Below, piece by piece: positions 9,327 to 20,810 of a stretch of 64,000 nucleotides of DNA. The stretch's first letter is position 1. Each line of letters begins with the position of its first letter. A program made the translations under genes and the position numbers. Below the pieces are notes generated by a model that was not told the DNA's origin, ran no database searches, and saw only the letters and a list, made by a program, of their open reading frames with translations. This DNA is from Melaminivora sp034675505 (GTDB lineage: Bacteria; Pseudomonadota; Gammaproteobacteria; Burkholderiales; Burkholderiaceae_C), in contig JAUCDD010000045.1 of assembly GCA_034675505.1 (NCBI GenBank), positions 62,001 through 126,000 on the forward strand, in the 5' to 3' direction.

Positions 9327-10256
9327 CTACAGCAGCTCCACCCCCTTGAGCGTGACAAAGCTCGTCTCGCGCGTCACCGCCACGAAGTCCTGCAGCCACG
9401 GCTTGGCCGAAAGCTGCGGCAGGCAGGCGGCGTGCAGCTCGCCGCGCAGGCCCTGCGCGCCAATGGGGCGGGCCTGCACGTAGCCGCGCTCCAGGTAGCC
9501 CTGCACGGCCCACACCGGCAGCGCGGCCACGCCCCGGCCGCTGGCCACCAGTTGCAGCATGGCCACCGTCAGTTCAGTGGTGCGCCGGGGCGGGCGCACG
9601 CCGGCCGGCTCCAGCACCTGGCGCACCAGGTCCAGCATCTCGTCGGGCACGGGGTAGGTGATGAGCGTCTGGTCGGCAAAATCCTGCGCCTCCAGATACG
9701 GCTTGGCCAGCAGCGCATGGCCGTGCGCCAGCAGGGCGCGGATCTCGAAGGCGAACAGCGGGTGGTGATCGACGACGGCCGCGTCGCCCGCGTCCACCTC
9801 GGAGACGATGGCCACGTCCGCCCGGCCCTGGTGCAGCAGGCCCACGGGGTCGGCGTGAAAGCCGCTCACGATGTCCAGCTCCACCTCGGGCCAGCGGGCG
9901 CGAAAGGCGTCCATGGCCGGCATCAGCCAGTCAAAGCAGGTATGGCACTCCACGGCGATGCGCAGCTGCCCGCCCTGGCCCTGCACCAGGCGCGCCACGT
10001 CGCGCTCGGCCGCCTCGATCTGCGGCAGCACGGCGTCGGCCAGTTGCAAGAGCCGGCTGCCGGCGGCGCTGAACTGCGGCGGCACCGACTTGCGCTCGAA
10101 CAGCGGCGCGCCGTAGCGCTCTTCCAGCAACTTCACCTGGTGCGACAGGGCGGACTGCGTCAGGTTCAGCAATTGCGCCGCACGCACCAGGCTGCCGCTG
10201 TCACGCAGGGCTTGCAGGGTGCGCAGGTGGCGCACCTCGAGGATGGATTGCATCAT
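9327..10256 (-). CDS. metR: LysR-type regulator of methionine genes, MetR
   Basis: MetR activates metE and related genes with homocysteine as co-effector. The 309-residue protein has an N-terminal winged helix-turn-helix (about 8-65; SLVRAAQLLNLTQSALSHQV) and a periplasmic-binding-like effector domain. It is transcribed divergently from metE with 115 bases between them, the classical metR-metE arrangement, which makes MetR the most likely member of the large LysR family. An ATG ATG pair opens the frame, so the true start may be one codon later. Confidence 0.9.
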   Translation of the reverse strand: MMQSILEVRHLRTLQALRDSGSLVRAAQLLNLTQSALSHQVKLLEERYGAPLFERKSVPPQFSAAGSRLLQLADAVLPQIEAAERDVARLVQGQGGQLRIAVECHTCFDWLMPAMDAFRARWPEVELDIVSGFHADPVGLLHQGRADVAIVSEVDAGDAAVVDHHPLFAFEIRALLAHGHALLAKPYLEAQDFADQTLITYPVPDEMLDLVRQVLEPAGVRPPRRTTELTVAMLQLVASGRGVAALPVWAVQGYLERGYVQARPIGAQGLRGELHAACLPQLSAKPWLQDFVAVTRETSFVTLKGVELL

Positions 10257-10260
10257 CGAA

Positions 10261-10300
10261 ATTATTCAAGTTGATCGGCTAAAACTTTCGTTTGAATAAT
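10261..10300. promoter_or_regulatory. Inverted repeat between metR and metE, candidate MetR operator
   Basis: ATTATTCAA at 10261-10269 is repeated as its exact inverse, TTGAATAAT, at 10292-10300, with 22 bases between. The left arm also sits in a TCAAGTTGA palindrome. LysR regulators bind such partly symmetrical sites between divergent genes. This is AT-rich compared with everything around it. Confidence 0.55.
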
Positions 10301-10371
10301 AAACGCAGGCGGCGGACCATAGCGGCAGTCCCTTTCTCACCCGCTTTCCCACCTTCCAAGGAGCCCTCGCC

Positions 10372-12768
10372 GTGACCACCGCCGCCCCACCCCGCCCCGT
10401 CCTCACCCACACGCTGGGCTTTCCGCGCATGGGCGCGGCGCGCGAACTGAAATTCGCCCTGGAGCGCCACTGGCGCGGCGAGATCGACGCTGACGCGCTG
10501 CAAGCCGTGGGCGCCGAGCTGCGCGCGCGGCACTGGCAGGCGCAGCGCGACGCCGGCCTGGGTCTCGTCACCGTGGGCGACTTTGCCTATTACGATCACG
10601 TGGCCAACCACATCCAGCTGCTGGGCTGCGAGCCGGCGCGCTTCGGCTTTGCGCCCGGCGCGCCCGAGCTGGCGCGCTACTTCGCCCTAGCGCGCGGCAC
10701 CACCGGCCACGAGCCGCAGGTCTGCGGCGCCGGCTGCGCGCACGGCCATGCAGCGCCCGAGGGCCACGCGGCGCTGGAGATGACCAAGTGGTTCGACACC
10801 AACTACCACTACCTGGTGCCAGAGCTGCACGCGGGCACCCAGTTCCACCTGGCCAGCGAGCGCCTGTTCGACGAGGTGCGCGAGGCGCAGGCGCTGGGCC
10901 ACGCCGTCAAGGCCCAGCTCGTCGGCCCGCTCACCTTCCTGTGGCTGGCCAAGGACAAGGGTGATGCGCCGTTTGACCGCCTGGCGCTGCTGGAGCGCCT
11001 GCTGCCGGTGTACGCGCAGATCCTGGCGCGCCTGAAAGACCTGGGCGTGCAGTGGGTGCAGCTCGACGAGCCCATCCTGGGTCTGGAGCTGCCCGCGGCC
11101 TGGAGCCAGGCCTTCGAGCCCACCTACTGGCAGCTGGGCAAGGCCGGCCCGCAGGTGCTGCTGGCGACGTATTTCTCCCCCTTGCAGGACAACCTGCGCC
11201 TGGCCTGCCAGCTGCCCGTGGCCGGCCTGCACGTGGACGCCGTGCGCGCCCCCGAAGAGCTGACCGGCGTGGCCGACTGGCTGCCGGGCTACAAGGTGCT
11301 GTCGGTGGGCATCGTCGATGGGCGCAACGTCTGGCGCTGCGACCCGGACGCGGCGCTGGCCCTGCTCGCACCCATAGCCGCCAAGCACCCGGGCGCTCTG
11401 TGGCTGGCGCCTTCGTGCTCGCTCTTGCACGTGCCGCAGTCGCTGGCGGGCGAGGGCCGCCTGGACGATGAGCTGCGCTCGTGGCTCGCCTTTGCCGACG
11501 AAAAGCTGCATGAGCTGGCCCTGCTCGCCGCCCTGCTGGATGGCAGCGCGCAGCAGCACGCCCCGCGCCTGGCAGCGGCCCGCGCAGCCATCGCCAGCCG
11601 CCGCGCCAGCGCCCGCGTGCACCGCACGGACGTGGCGCGCCGCCTGGCCGAAGCGCCGGCCGGCGCCGACCAGCGCCGCGCGCCCTTTGCCGCGCGCCGG
11701 CTGGTGCAGCGCACGCGCCTGTCGCTGCCGCTCTTGCCCACCACAACCATAGGCTCGTTCCCGCAGACGGCGCAGATCCGCGCCGCGCGGGCCGCACACC
11801 GGCGCGGCGAGCTGCCCACGCAGGATTACGAAGCGCAGATGCGCGCCGAGATCGAGGACGTGGTGCGCCGCCAGGAAGCCCTGGACCTGGATGTGCTGGT
11901 ACACGGCGAGGCCGAGAGGAGCGACATGGTCGAATACTTTGGCGAGCAGCTGGCGGGCTTTGCCTTCACGGCAAACGGCTGGGTGCAAAGCTATGGCTCG
12001 CGCTGCGTCAAGCCCCCCATCCTGTACGGCGACGTGGCGCGCGATGCGCCCATGACGGTGGCCTGGACGCAGTACGCGCAAAGCCTCACGGACCGCCCCA
12101 TGAAGGGCATGCTGACCGGGCCGGTGACCATCCTGCAATGGTCCTTCGTGCGCGACGACCAGCCGCGTAGCCGCACCTGCGAGCAGATCGCCTGGGCCAT
12201 CCGCGACGAGGTGGTGGACCTGGAGAAAGCCGGCATCGCCATCGTGCAGATCGACGAGCCGGCCATCCGCGAGGGCCTGCCGCTGCGCCGCGCGCAGTGG
12301 CAGCAGTACCTGGACTGGGCCACGCGGGCGTTTCGCATCGCCGCCAGCGGGGTGGGCAATGGCACGCAGATCCACACCCACATGTGCTACAGCGAGTTTG
12401 GCGACATCCTGCCGGCCATCGCCGCGCTGGACGCGGACGTGATCACCATCGAGACCAGCCGCTCGCACATGGAGCTGCTGGCCGACTTCGGGCGCTTTCG
12501 CTATCCCAACGAGATCGGCCCGGGCGTGTACGACATCCACTCGCCGCGCGTACCGGGCACGCAGGAGATGCTGGCGCTGTTGCGCAAGGCGGCGGCCGTG
12601 GTGCCGGTGCAGCACCTGTGGGTCAACCCCGACTGTGGCCTGAAGACGCGCGCCTGGCCCGAGACCGAGGCCGCGCTGCGTGCCATGGTGCAGGCCGCGC
12701 GCCAGCTGCGCGCCGAGCTGCAGCACGCCGGCGCGGCGGCCGCGGCACGCCAGGCCGAGCCGGCCTGA
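10372..12768 (+). CDS. metE: Cobalamin-independent methionine synthase MetE
   Basis: MetE transfers the methyl group of 5-methyltetrahydropteroyltri-L-glutamate to homocysteine in the cytoplasm. The 798-residue protein begins THTLGFPRMGAARELKFALE and has two beta-barrel halves. Zinc ligands are visible in IHTHMCYSEF (His and Cys near 669-672) and NPDCGLKTR (Cys near 755). It is about 40 residues longer than usual, with an Ala-rich tail and a His/Cys-containing insert near 115-125. GTG is the start codon, with AAGGAG about ten bases before it. No cobalamin riboswitch was seen, and control by the divergent MetR is likely. Confidence 0.97.
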   Translation: MTTAAPPRPVLTHTLGFPRMGAARELKFALERHWRGEIDADALQAVGAELRARHWQAQRDAGLGLVTVGDFAYYDHVANHIQLLGCEPARFGFAPGAPELARYFALARGTTGHEPQVCGAGCAHGHAAPEGHAALEMTKWFDTNYHYLVPELHAGTQFHLASERLFDEVREAQALGHAVKAQLVGPLTFLWLAKDKGDAPFDRLALLERLLPVYAQILARLKDLGVQWVQLDEPILGLELPAAWSQAFEPTYWQLGKAGPQVLLATYFSPLQDNLRLACQLPVAGLHVDAVRAPEELTGVADWLPGYKVLSVGIVDGRNVWRCDPDAALALLAPIAAKHPGALWLAPSCSLLHVPQSLAGEGRLDDELRSWLAFADEKLHELALLAALLDGSAQQHAPRLAAARAAIASRRASARVHRTDVARRLAEAPAGADQRRAPFAARRLVQRTRLSLPLLPTTTIGSFPQTAQIRAARAAHRRGELPTQDYEAQMRAEIEDVVRRQEALDLDVLVHGEAERSDMVEYFGEQLAGFAFTANGWVQSYGSRCVKPPILYGDVARDAPMTVAWTQYAQSLTDRPMKGMLTGPVTILQWSFVRDDQPRSRTCEQIAWAIRDEVVDLEKAGIAIVQIDEPAIREGLPLRRAQWQQYLDWATRAFRIAASGVGNGTQIHTHMCYSEFGDILPAIAALDADVITIETSRSHMELLADFGRFRYPNEIGPGVYDIHSPRVPGTQEMLALLRKAAAVVPVQHLWVNPDCGLKTRAWPETEAALRAMVQAARQLRAELQHAGAAAAARQAEPA

Positions 12769-12868
12769 GCGCCGCCGCCCGGCCGCCCAGGCCCCGCCCC
12801 CATCGGCTGGAGGGCAGGGCCTGCGCGCCCCGGGCGCCGCTACACCCGATTTCCGGCCCGCGCAGGCC

Positions 12869-12934
12869 GGATTTGGGTCAAATGGGCCTCTTGCCGGCGC
12901 CAATCCATCGTTGTTAGCTATTTATCCGATAGCA
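12869..12934 (+). repeat. Dispersed intergenic repeat, copy 2
   Basis: The segment runs from ATTTGGGTCAAATGGGCCTC through CTTGCCGGCG to TAGCTATTTATCCGATAGC, the same layout as the copies at 41.7 and 57.1 kb. It fills most of the gap between the convergent metE and czcA genes and has no recognisable T-run terminator. Confidence 0.6.
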
Positions 12935-12953
12935 ACACTGACGCTGGGCGGCC

Positions 12954-16088
<3,135 letters not shown>

Positions 16089-16103
16089 GATGGGAATGGC
16101 CTT

Positions 16104-17507
16104 TCAGTGCTCGTGCGCCGCCGAGCCCTTGCCCCGCTCGGACTTGACGACGAAGCTGCCGTCCGCCGCGTAGCGCGCGCCGACGGCCAGGCCCTGCAGC
16201 ACTTCGGTGTAGCGGCCGTCGCTGCGCCCCAGGCGCACCGGCTGCGCGGCAAAGCCCGCCGCCGTGCGCACGAACACCACGCTGGCGCCCTCCTCGGTCT
16301 GCAGCGCGGCGTTTTCCACCGCCACCGCCACCGCGCTTTCCTGCGCCAGCACCTCCACGTTCACGTACAGGCCCGGGCGCCACACGCCGCCCGTATTCGG
16401 CAGGGTGACGCGCGCGGTCGCGGTGCGCGTTTGCTCGCCGATCAGCGCGCCCACGTAGGAGACGGTGCCCCGGGCACTTGCGTCGAACGCGCCGGCACGC
16501 ACCTGCACGCGCTCGCCCACGCGCACCTGCGGCAGCTCGCGCGCGGCGACGCTCAGCTCGGCCCAGACGCTGGACAGGTCGGCGACGGTGAAGGCGCTCG
16601 CGTCCTCGCGCACCGCCTCGCCCAGCGTCAGGTGGCGCTCCACCACCACGCCATCGAACGGCGCGCGCAGCTCCACCCGGCCCAGCTCGCGCGCATCCGG
16701 CGCGGCGCCCAGGGCGCGCAGCTTTTGCGCCGCGTTGGCCAGGGCGATGTCGGCCTCCTGCAGCGCCTGCCTTGCGGCCAGCATGTCCTGCTGCGCCGAG
16801 ATGCCCTCGTCCCACAGCTTTTTCTCGCGCTCGTAGGTGGTGGCCGCCAGCGCGCGGCGGCGCTGCGCGGTCTGCCACTCGGCGCGCAGGTCGGAGACGG
16901 CGTTGCTGGACAGCACCGCCAGCACCTGGCCGCGCGCCACGCGCTGGCCGGCGCTGGCCGAGACCGACTGCACCACGCCGGCCACGCGCGGCACGATGTG
17001 CGCGGTGCGGTCTTCGTTGAGCCGGATCTCGCCGGGAAAGCGCAGCACGCTGGCGATGCGCGCCGGGCCGCTGGTGGCCAGGCGGATGCCGGCAGCCTGC
17101 AGCTGGGCCTCAGTCATCTCGACCTGGCCGGGCGCCTCCCCGGCATGTGCGCCGGCGGCAGCGGGGGCGGTCCGGGCGGCGGGCTCGTCCTTGTGGCCGC
17201 CCTTGCCCTCGTCCTTGTTCTCATCCTTGTGGCCGTCCTTGTCCTCGTCCGCGTGGCCGTCCTGGTGGTCGTCCTTGTCGCCCTCCTTGTGCTCCTGGTG
17301 CCCGCCCTGGTGGCCGGCCTCGCCCTCGCCGCCGTGGGCGTGCCCGGCGGGTGCTGCGGCCGGCGCGCCGCCCGCGCCGGGCAGGGCCGGGCGCAGGATC
17401 AGCAGGGCCGCGCCCAGTGCTGCCAGCACCAGCGCCGCGATGATGAACAGGTGCCTGCGGCTGATGCGCTCACGGGCGGCGAGGGTGGTGTCTGTCGTTC
17501 CGGTCAT
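16104..17507 (-). CDS. czcB: Periplasmic membrane-fusion protein CzcB with His/Asp-rich segment
   Basis: CzcB links the CzcA pump to the outer-membrane channel CzcC. The 467-residue protein has one N-terminal membrane segment (about 19-40), then a His/Asp/Lys/Glu-rich stretch (56-108) that could bind metal, then the adaptor domains: a lipoyl-like half, a helical hairpin, and a beta-barrel with VELRAPFDGVVVERH. The C-terminus ends KGSAAHEH. The ATG at 17507 overlaps the czcC stop (ATGA), so the two are translationally coupled. The frame is open further upstream but overlaps czcC and is not CzcB-like. Confidence 0.94.
   Translation of the reverse strand: MTGTTDTTLAARERISRRHLFIIAALVLAALGAALLILRPALPGAGGAPAAAPAGHAHGGEGEAGHQGGHQEHKEGDKDDHQDGHADEDKDGHKDENKDEGKGGHKDEPAARTAPAAAGAHAGEAPGQVEMTEAQLQAAGIRLATSGPARIASVLRFPGEIRLNEDRTAHIVPRVAGVVQSVSASAGQRVARGQVLAVLSSNAVSDLRAEWQTAQRRRALAATTYEREKKLWDEGISAQQDMLAARQALQEADIALANAAQKLRALGAAPDARELGRVELRAPFDGVVVERHLTLGEAVREDASAFTVADLSSVWAELSVAARELPQVRVGERVQVRAGAFDASARGTVSYVGALIGEQTRTATARVTLPNTGGVWRPGLYVNVEVLAQESAVAVAVENAALQTEEGASVVFVRTAAGFAAQPVRLGRSDGRYTEVLQGLAVGARYAADGSFVVKSERGKGSAAHEH
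17184..17342 (-). repeat. Degenerate tandem repeat encoding the metal-binding tail of CzcB
   Basis: Repeated short units on the + strand of the form TCCTTGTGGCCGTCCTTGTC encode alternating GHKDE, NKDE and GHQDG blocks in CzcB. The units stay in multiples of three bases, so copy-number change would lengthen or shorten the metal-binding stretch without breaking the frame. Confidence 0.6.
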
Positions 17508-18922
17508 GGGCGCTCCCCGGCGGCATTGGCCGAAGAAGAAAGAGAAAAAGAAGAAGAAGAAGAAAGGAGGGCTGCATCGGCAGCGGACGCCGCGGCGTCC
17601 GGGGCCGGGCCGCCCTCTGCGCCATCGCCCAGCAGGCGGGCGAGGTCGCTGGCCGCGCGGTGCGCCTGGCCCAGCGCGCGCAGGTACTGCGCCTGCGCCT
17701 GCTGCAGCGTGCGCTGCGCGTCCAGCACCTCCAGGAAGCCGAACTTGCCGGCCTCGAAGCCGCGCGTGCTGATATCCAGCGCCGCCTGCGCCTGCGCCAG
17801 CACCTGCTCGCGCAGCAGCTGCACCTCGGCCGCGGCCACGGTGCCGCGCTGCAGCGCGCCGGCCGCCTCCTCCTGCAGGCGCAGCTGCGCGGCGCGCAGC
17901 AGCTCCTGGGCGCGGGTGTGGCGGTGCACGGCCTCCTGGATGGCGCCGGCGTTGGCGTCGGCCAGCGGCAGCGGCACCGACAGGCCCACGATCCACTGGT
18001 TGCGCTGCAGCTCGGCCGCGCGCTTGACGCCCAGCTGCAGCGCCACGTCGGGCGTGCGCCGGGTGCGCTCCAGCTGCACCTGGGCCTGGGCCCGCTGCAC
18101 CTCCAGGCGCGCCTGCACCAGGGCGGGCGCATCCGCCAGCTGCTGCGCCAGTTGCTGCGCGCCGGGTGCCGCCGGCAGCGGCCAGGCGCTGCCGGCCAGC
18201 GGGGCGGCCAGCGGCGCGTCCAGCCCCAGCAGCGCCTGCAGCCGCGCGCGCGCCGCCTGCTGCTCGCCCTCGGCCTGCAGCAGCTCCATGCGCGCGCCGG
18301 CCTCGGCGACGCGGGCGCGGCTGTCCTCCACCGGCGCGACCTTGCCGGCGGCCACGCGGCGCTGGGCGGCGGCGCTGGCGCGTCCGGCCCATTCCAGGGC
18401 CTGCTGCGCCAGCTGCACACGCTCGTGGGCAATCAGCGCGTCATGGAAGGCCGCGCCCACGTCGGCGCGCAGCTCGGCGCGCTGGGCCTGCCACTGCGCC
18501 TGCGCCAGCAGCGCGGCCTGGTCGGCGGCCTGCTGGCGCGCGTGCCGCTTGCCGCCCAGCTCCAGCGGCTGGGTCAGGGTGACGGTGCTGGTGCGGGTAG
18601 CCCTGCGCTGGTCTTCCAGCTGCAGCTCCAGCACCGGGTTGGGCCGTGCGCCGGCCTGCTCGCGCGCGGCCAGGCTGGCCTGCGTCTCGGCGCGCGCGGC
18701 GGCCAGCTGCGGGCTGCGCTGCAGTGCCAGCGCCAGCGCGGCCGCCAGGGTGAGGGGCGGCGCGCTGGCCGCTGCGGCAGCCGCCGCCGGGGGCGCGGAG
18801 CCGGTGAAGGCGGGCGTGGGCGCCTGCGCGCCGGCCAGGCTTGCGCCCAGTGCGGCGCACAGGCCGACCGCCCAGGCCGGGGCATGCCGGCGCGGGCTCG
18901 ATGAGGAGATGGAGAACATCAA
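17504..18922 (-). CDS. czcC: Outer-membrane efflux channel CzcC
   Basis: CzcC is the TolC-like outer-membrane factor of the CzcCBA exporter. The 472-residue protein has a signal peptide (cleavage near ASLAGAQA), a Pro/Ala-rich linker, and two outer-membrane-efflux repeats rich in Ala, Gln and Arg coiled helices. Landmarks are LAAALALALQRSPQLAAAR and PNPVLELQLEDQRR. The C-terminus has an odd run of about 13 mostly serine residues encoded by a GAA/GAG-rich purine tract at 17527-17570. It overlaps czcB by four bases. The start could be either of two adjacent ATGs. Confidence 0.93.
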   Translation of the reverse strand: MMFSISSSSPRRHAPAWAVGLCAALGASLAGAQAPTPAFTGSAPPAAAAAAASAPPLTLAAALALALQRSPQLAAARAETQASLAAREQAGARPNPVLELQLEDQRRATRTSTVTLTQPLELGGKRHARQQAADQAALLAQAQWQAQRAELRADVGAAFHDALIAHERVQLAQQALEWAGRASAAAQRRVAAGKVAPVEDSRARVAEAGARMELLQAEGEQQAARARLQALLGLDAPLAAPLAGSAWPLPAAPGAQQLAQQLADAPALVQARLEVQRAQAQVQLERTRRTPDVALQLGVKRAAELQRNQWIVGLSVPLPLADANAGAIQEAVHRHTRAQELLRAAQLRLQEEAAGALQRGTVAAAEVQLLREQVLAQAQAALDISTRGFEAGKFGFLEVLDAQRTLQQAQAQYLRALGQAHRAASDLARLLGDGAEGGPAPDAAASAADAALLSSSSSFSLSSSANAAGERP

Positions 18923-19040
18923 ACAGTCCGAGAGTCTTGGGAAAGGGAAGCGAAAGACGACTCATCGGCGCACGGCTTCGCCCGCCCGGGGTGCGGGCGG
19001 CGAGCAAAAAAAGCGGGGGAATCAGGGCCGCGCGCCGGGA

Positions 19041-19397
19041 TCAGCTGCGCGCGGGCCAGTTGGGGCGGTCGGGCGGGTCGCAGACGTGCGAGGCGCGCGC
19101 CGGCTCTGCAGCCGCCGGCTGGCGCGAGGGCGCGCCGCACGGCGCGCCTGCGGCGCTTTGCGCCACCAGCGCCACGGCGCTGGCCGCATGGCAGGGGGCG
19201 CAATCGACGTCCACCTGTAGCTGCCCGCCCGGGGCGTCATCCTGCGGCTGCGCCGCGTGGGTGCGGTGCTGGTGGTGGCCCCAGTGCGCCGCGCCGGGTG
19301 CCTGCGCCTCGTGGCTGCAATAGCCGGCCGCCGCCGCCCAGCTGAGCTGGAGCGGCAGCAGGACCAGCAAAAGCAACAGGGACAGCCAGGAACGCAT
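19041..19397 (-). CDS. czcI: CzcI-like periplasmic metal-resistance regulator
   Basis: The 118-residue protein starts MRSWLSLLLLLVLLPLQLSWA, a signal peptide, followed by AAAGYCSHEAQAPG, His-rich segments, DCAPCHAAS and a C-terminal PDRPNWPAR. This matches CzcI of Cupriavidus in length, motifs and position, where it precedes czcCBA and modulates expression. The 118-base gap to czcC may hold a secondary promoter. The ATG at 19397 was chosen because upstream sequence does not continue the signal peptide. Confidence 0.8.
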   Translation of the reverse strand: MRSWLSLLLLLVLLPLQLSWAAAAGYCSHEAQAPGAAHWGHHQHRTHAAQPQDDAPGGQLQVDVDCAPCHAASAVALVAQSAAGAPCGAPSRQPAAAEPARASHVCDPPDRPNWPARS

Positions 19398-19525
19398 GGG
19401 CGCGCATTGTAGGGGCGCGCTGCACAGCAGGCGGCCGCCTGCGGCGCAATTCGCGTACCGCCTGAAGGCCCTTGCCCGGACGGCACAATGCGCCGCAACC
19501 GCCACTTCCTGCGTGCCCGTCCGCC

Positions 19526-19978
19526 ATGCTCTACAACGCCCTGAAACTGCTGCACCTGCTGTCCATCATCGTCTGGGTGGGCGGCATGGTCTTTGCCCAC
19601 TTCTTCCTGCGCCCAGCCGCGCAGCAGCTGGCGCCGGCGCTGCGCGTGCCGCTCATGCACGGCGTGCTGCAGCGCTTTCTGGCGGCCGTGGGGCTGGCGG
19701 TGGTGCTGGTGCTGACCAGCGGGCTGGCGATGATCGGCATGGTCAGCATGGGCGGCGGCTTTGCCATGCCGTGGGACTGGAGCTTCATGTCCGGCGCCGG
19801 CCTGGCGATGATGGCCATCTACGCCTACATCTACCTGGCGCTGCTGTCGCGCCTGGACTCGGCCGTGGCCGCCGCCGACTGGCCGGCGGGCGGCGCCGTG
19901 CTGGCGCGCATCCGCACCTGGGTGGGGGTGAACCTGCTGCTGGGCACGGCCGTGGTGGCGGTCGTGCTGCTGTGGTGA
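19526..19978 (+). CDS. CopD-family integral membrane protein
   Basis: The 150-residue protein has four hydrophobic segments and opens MLYNALKLLHLLSIIVWVGG, with conserved His and Trp residues in the first span as in the copper-resistance D family. Residues 45-75 and the C-terminal LLGTAVVAVVLLW are further spans. It is divergent from czcI, with about 130 bases between starts. Function in copper uptake or haem-related electron transfer is known for relatives but only inferred here. It ends ten bases before the next gene and probably shares a transcript with it. Confidence 0.75.
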   Translation: MLYNALKLLHLLSIIVWVGGMVFAHFFLRPAAQQLAPALRVPLMHGVLQRFLAAVGLAVVLVLTSGLAMIGMVSMGGGFAMPWDWSFMSGAGLAMMAIYAYIYLALLSRLDSAVAAADWPAGGAVLARIRTWVGVNLLLGTAVVAVVLLW

Positions 19979-19988
19979 GGCGCGCGGC

Positions 19989-20486
19989 ATGGCGGCCAGG
20001 GCCCTGCTGATCGTCTGGCACAGCCAGACCGGCGGCACGCGCCAGATGGCCGAGGCGGCGCGCGCCGGCGCGGCCGCCGAGCCCGGCTGCCAGGCGCGGC
20101 TGCTGCACGCCGCCGAAGCCGGCCCGGCCGACGTGCTGGCGGCCGATGGCTACCTGTTCTGCACGCCCGAGAACCTGGCCGCCATGAGCGGGCAGCTCAA
20201 GGATTTCTTCGACCGCTGCTACTACCCGGCACTGGGGCGCATCGAGGGCCGGCCCTACGCCAGCCTGGTCTGCGCCGGCAGCGACGGCACGGGCGCGGCG
20301 CGCCAGATCGCGCGCATCTGCACCGGCTGGCGCCTGAAGGCGGTGGCCGAGCCGTTCATCGCGTGCACGCACGCGCAGACCCCCGGGGCCATCGCCGCGC
20401 CCAAGGTGATCGGCACGCAGGAGCTGGCGCAGTGCCGCGCGCTGGGCGAGGCGCTGGCCGCCGGGCTGGTGCTGGGCATCTACTGA
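19989..20486 (+). CDS. Flavodoxin-fold protein
   Basis: The 165-residue protein opens ALLIVWHSQTGGTRQMAEA, matching the FMN-phosphate-binding loop of flavodoxins and FMN reductases. YLFCTPENLAAMSGQLKDFFDR and YASLVCAGSDGTGAA correspond to later flavin-binding loops of the fold. It probably binds FMN and acts in a small redox reaction. The partner is unknown. It follows the CopD-like gene by ten bases. Confidence 0.75.
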   Translation: MAARALLIVWHSQTGGTRQMAEAARAGAAAEPGCQARLLHAAEAGPADVLAADGYLFCTPENLAAMSGQLKDFFDRCYYPALGRIEGRPYASLVCAGSDGTGAARQIARICTGWRLKAVAEPFIACTHAQTPGAIAAPKVIGTQELAQCRALGEALAAGLVLGIY

Positions 20487-20504
20487 CTACTTTTTCGATG
20501 GCTG

Positions 20505-20540
20505 CCAGCGCCCGCCCCGCGGGCGCTGGAGTTCTTTTTA
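20505..20540. terminator. Bidirectional terminator between the flavodoxin-like gene and the molbindin gene
   Basis: A perfect ten-base stem (CCAGCGCCCG pairing with CGGGCGCTGG, loop of five bases) is followed by a T-rich stretch on the + strand; the upstream TACTTTTTCGATGG gives A residues for minus-strand reading. It lies between the two convergent genes. Confidence 0.7.
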
Positions 20541-20547
20541 TTGAAAT

Positions 20548-20763
20548 CTAAAGCTTGGCAATCGATACCTCCGTCGATTTGACCAGCGCCACCACGTCCG
20601 AGCCCACGGCCAGGCCCAGTTCGTCCACCGAGCGGGTGGTGATGACGGAGGTGACGATACCCCAGGGGGTCTCGACATCGACTTCGGAAACGACGCTGCC
20701 GCGGATGATCTCGCGCACCTGGCCCTTGAACTGGTTGCGCACGTTGATGGCTTGGATGGACAT
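20548..20763 (-). CDS. Molbindin-type TOBE-domain protein
   Basis: The 71-residue protein is a single TOBE/Mop domain: MSIQAINVRNQFKGQVREI, then VDVETPWGIVTSVITTRSVDELGL and VVALVKSTEVSIAKL. Such proteins bind molybdate or similar oxyanions. The open frame extends upstream, but the ATG at 20763 follows a GGAGAACACC ribosome-binding site and gives the normal length. It is the last gene of the sulfonate operon and may sense or store an oxyanion. A link to sulfonate use is inferred only from position. Confidence 0.85.
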   Translation of the reverse strand: MSIQAINVRNQFKGQVREIIRGSVVSEVDVETPWGIVTSVITTRSVDELGLAVGSDVVALVKSTEVSIAKL

Positions 20764-20810
20764 GGTGTTCTCCTTCGAGTGAAAAGTCCGGTTGCAAAAA
20801 ACAAGGGAAA

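Noticed and set aside
10257..10371. A cobalamin or SAM riboswitch ahead of metE
   Set aside because: The leader is only about 115 bases and AT-rich around a dyad, with none of the conserved B12-box or SAM-I bases. The divergent MetR explains control.
20548..20763. A sulfonate-specific regulator at the end of the ssu operon
   Set aside because: The short protein is a plain TOBE/molbindin domain with no DNA-binding motif.
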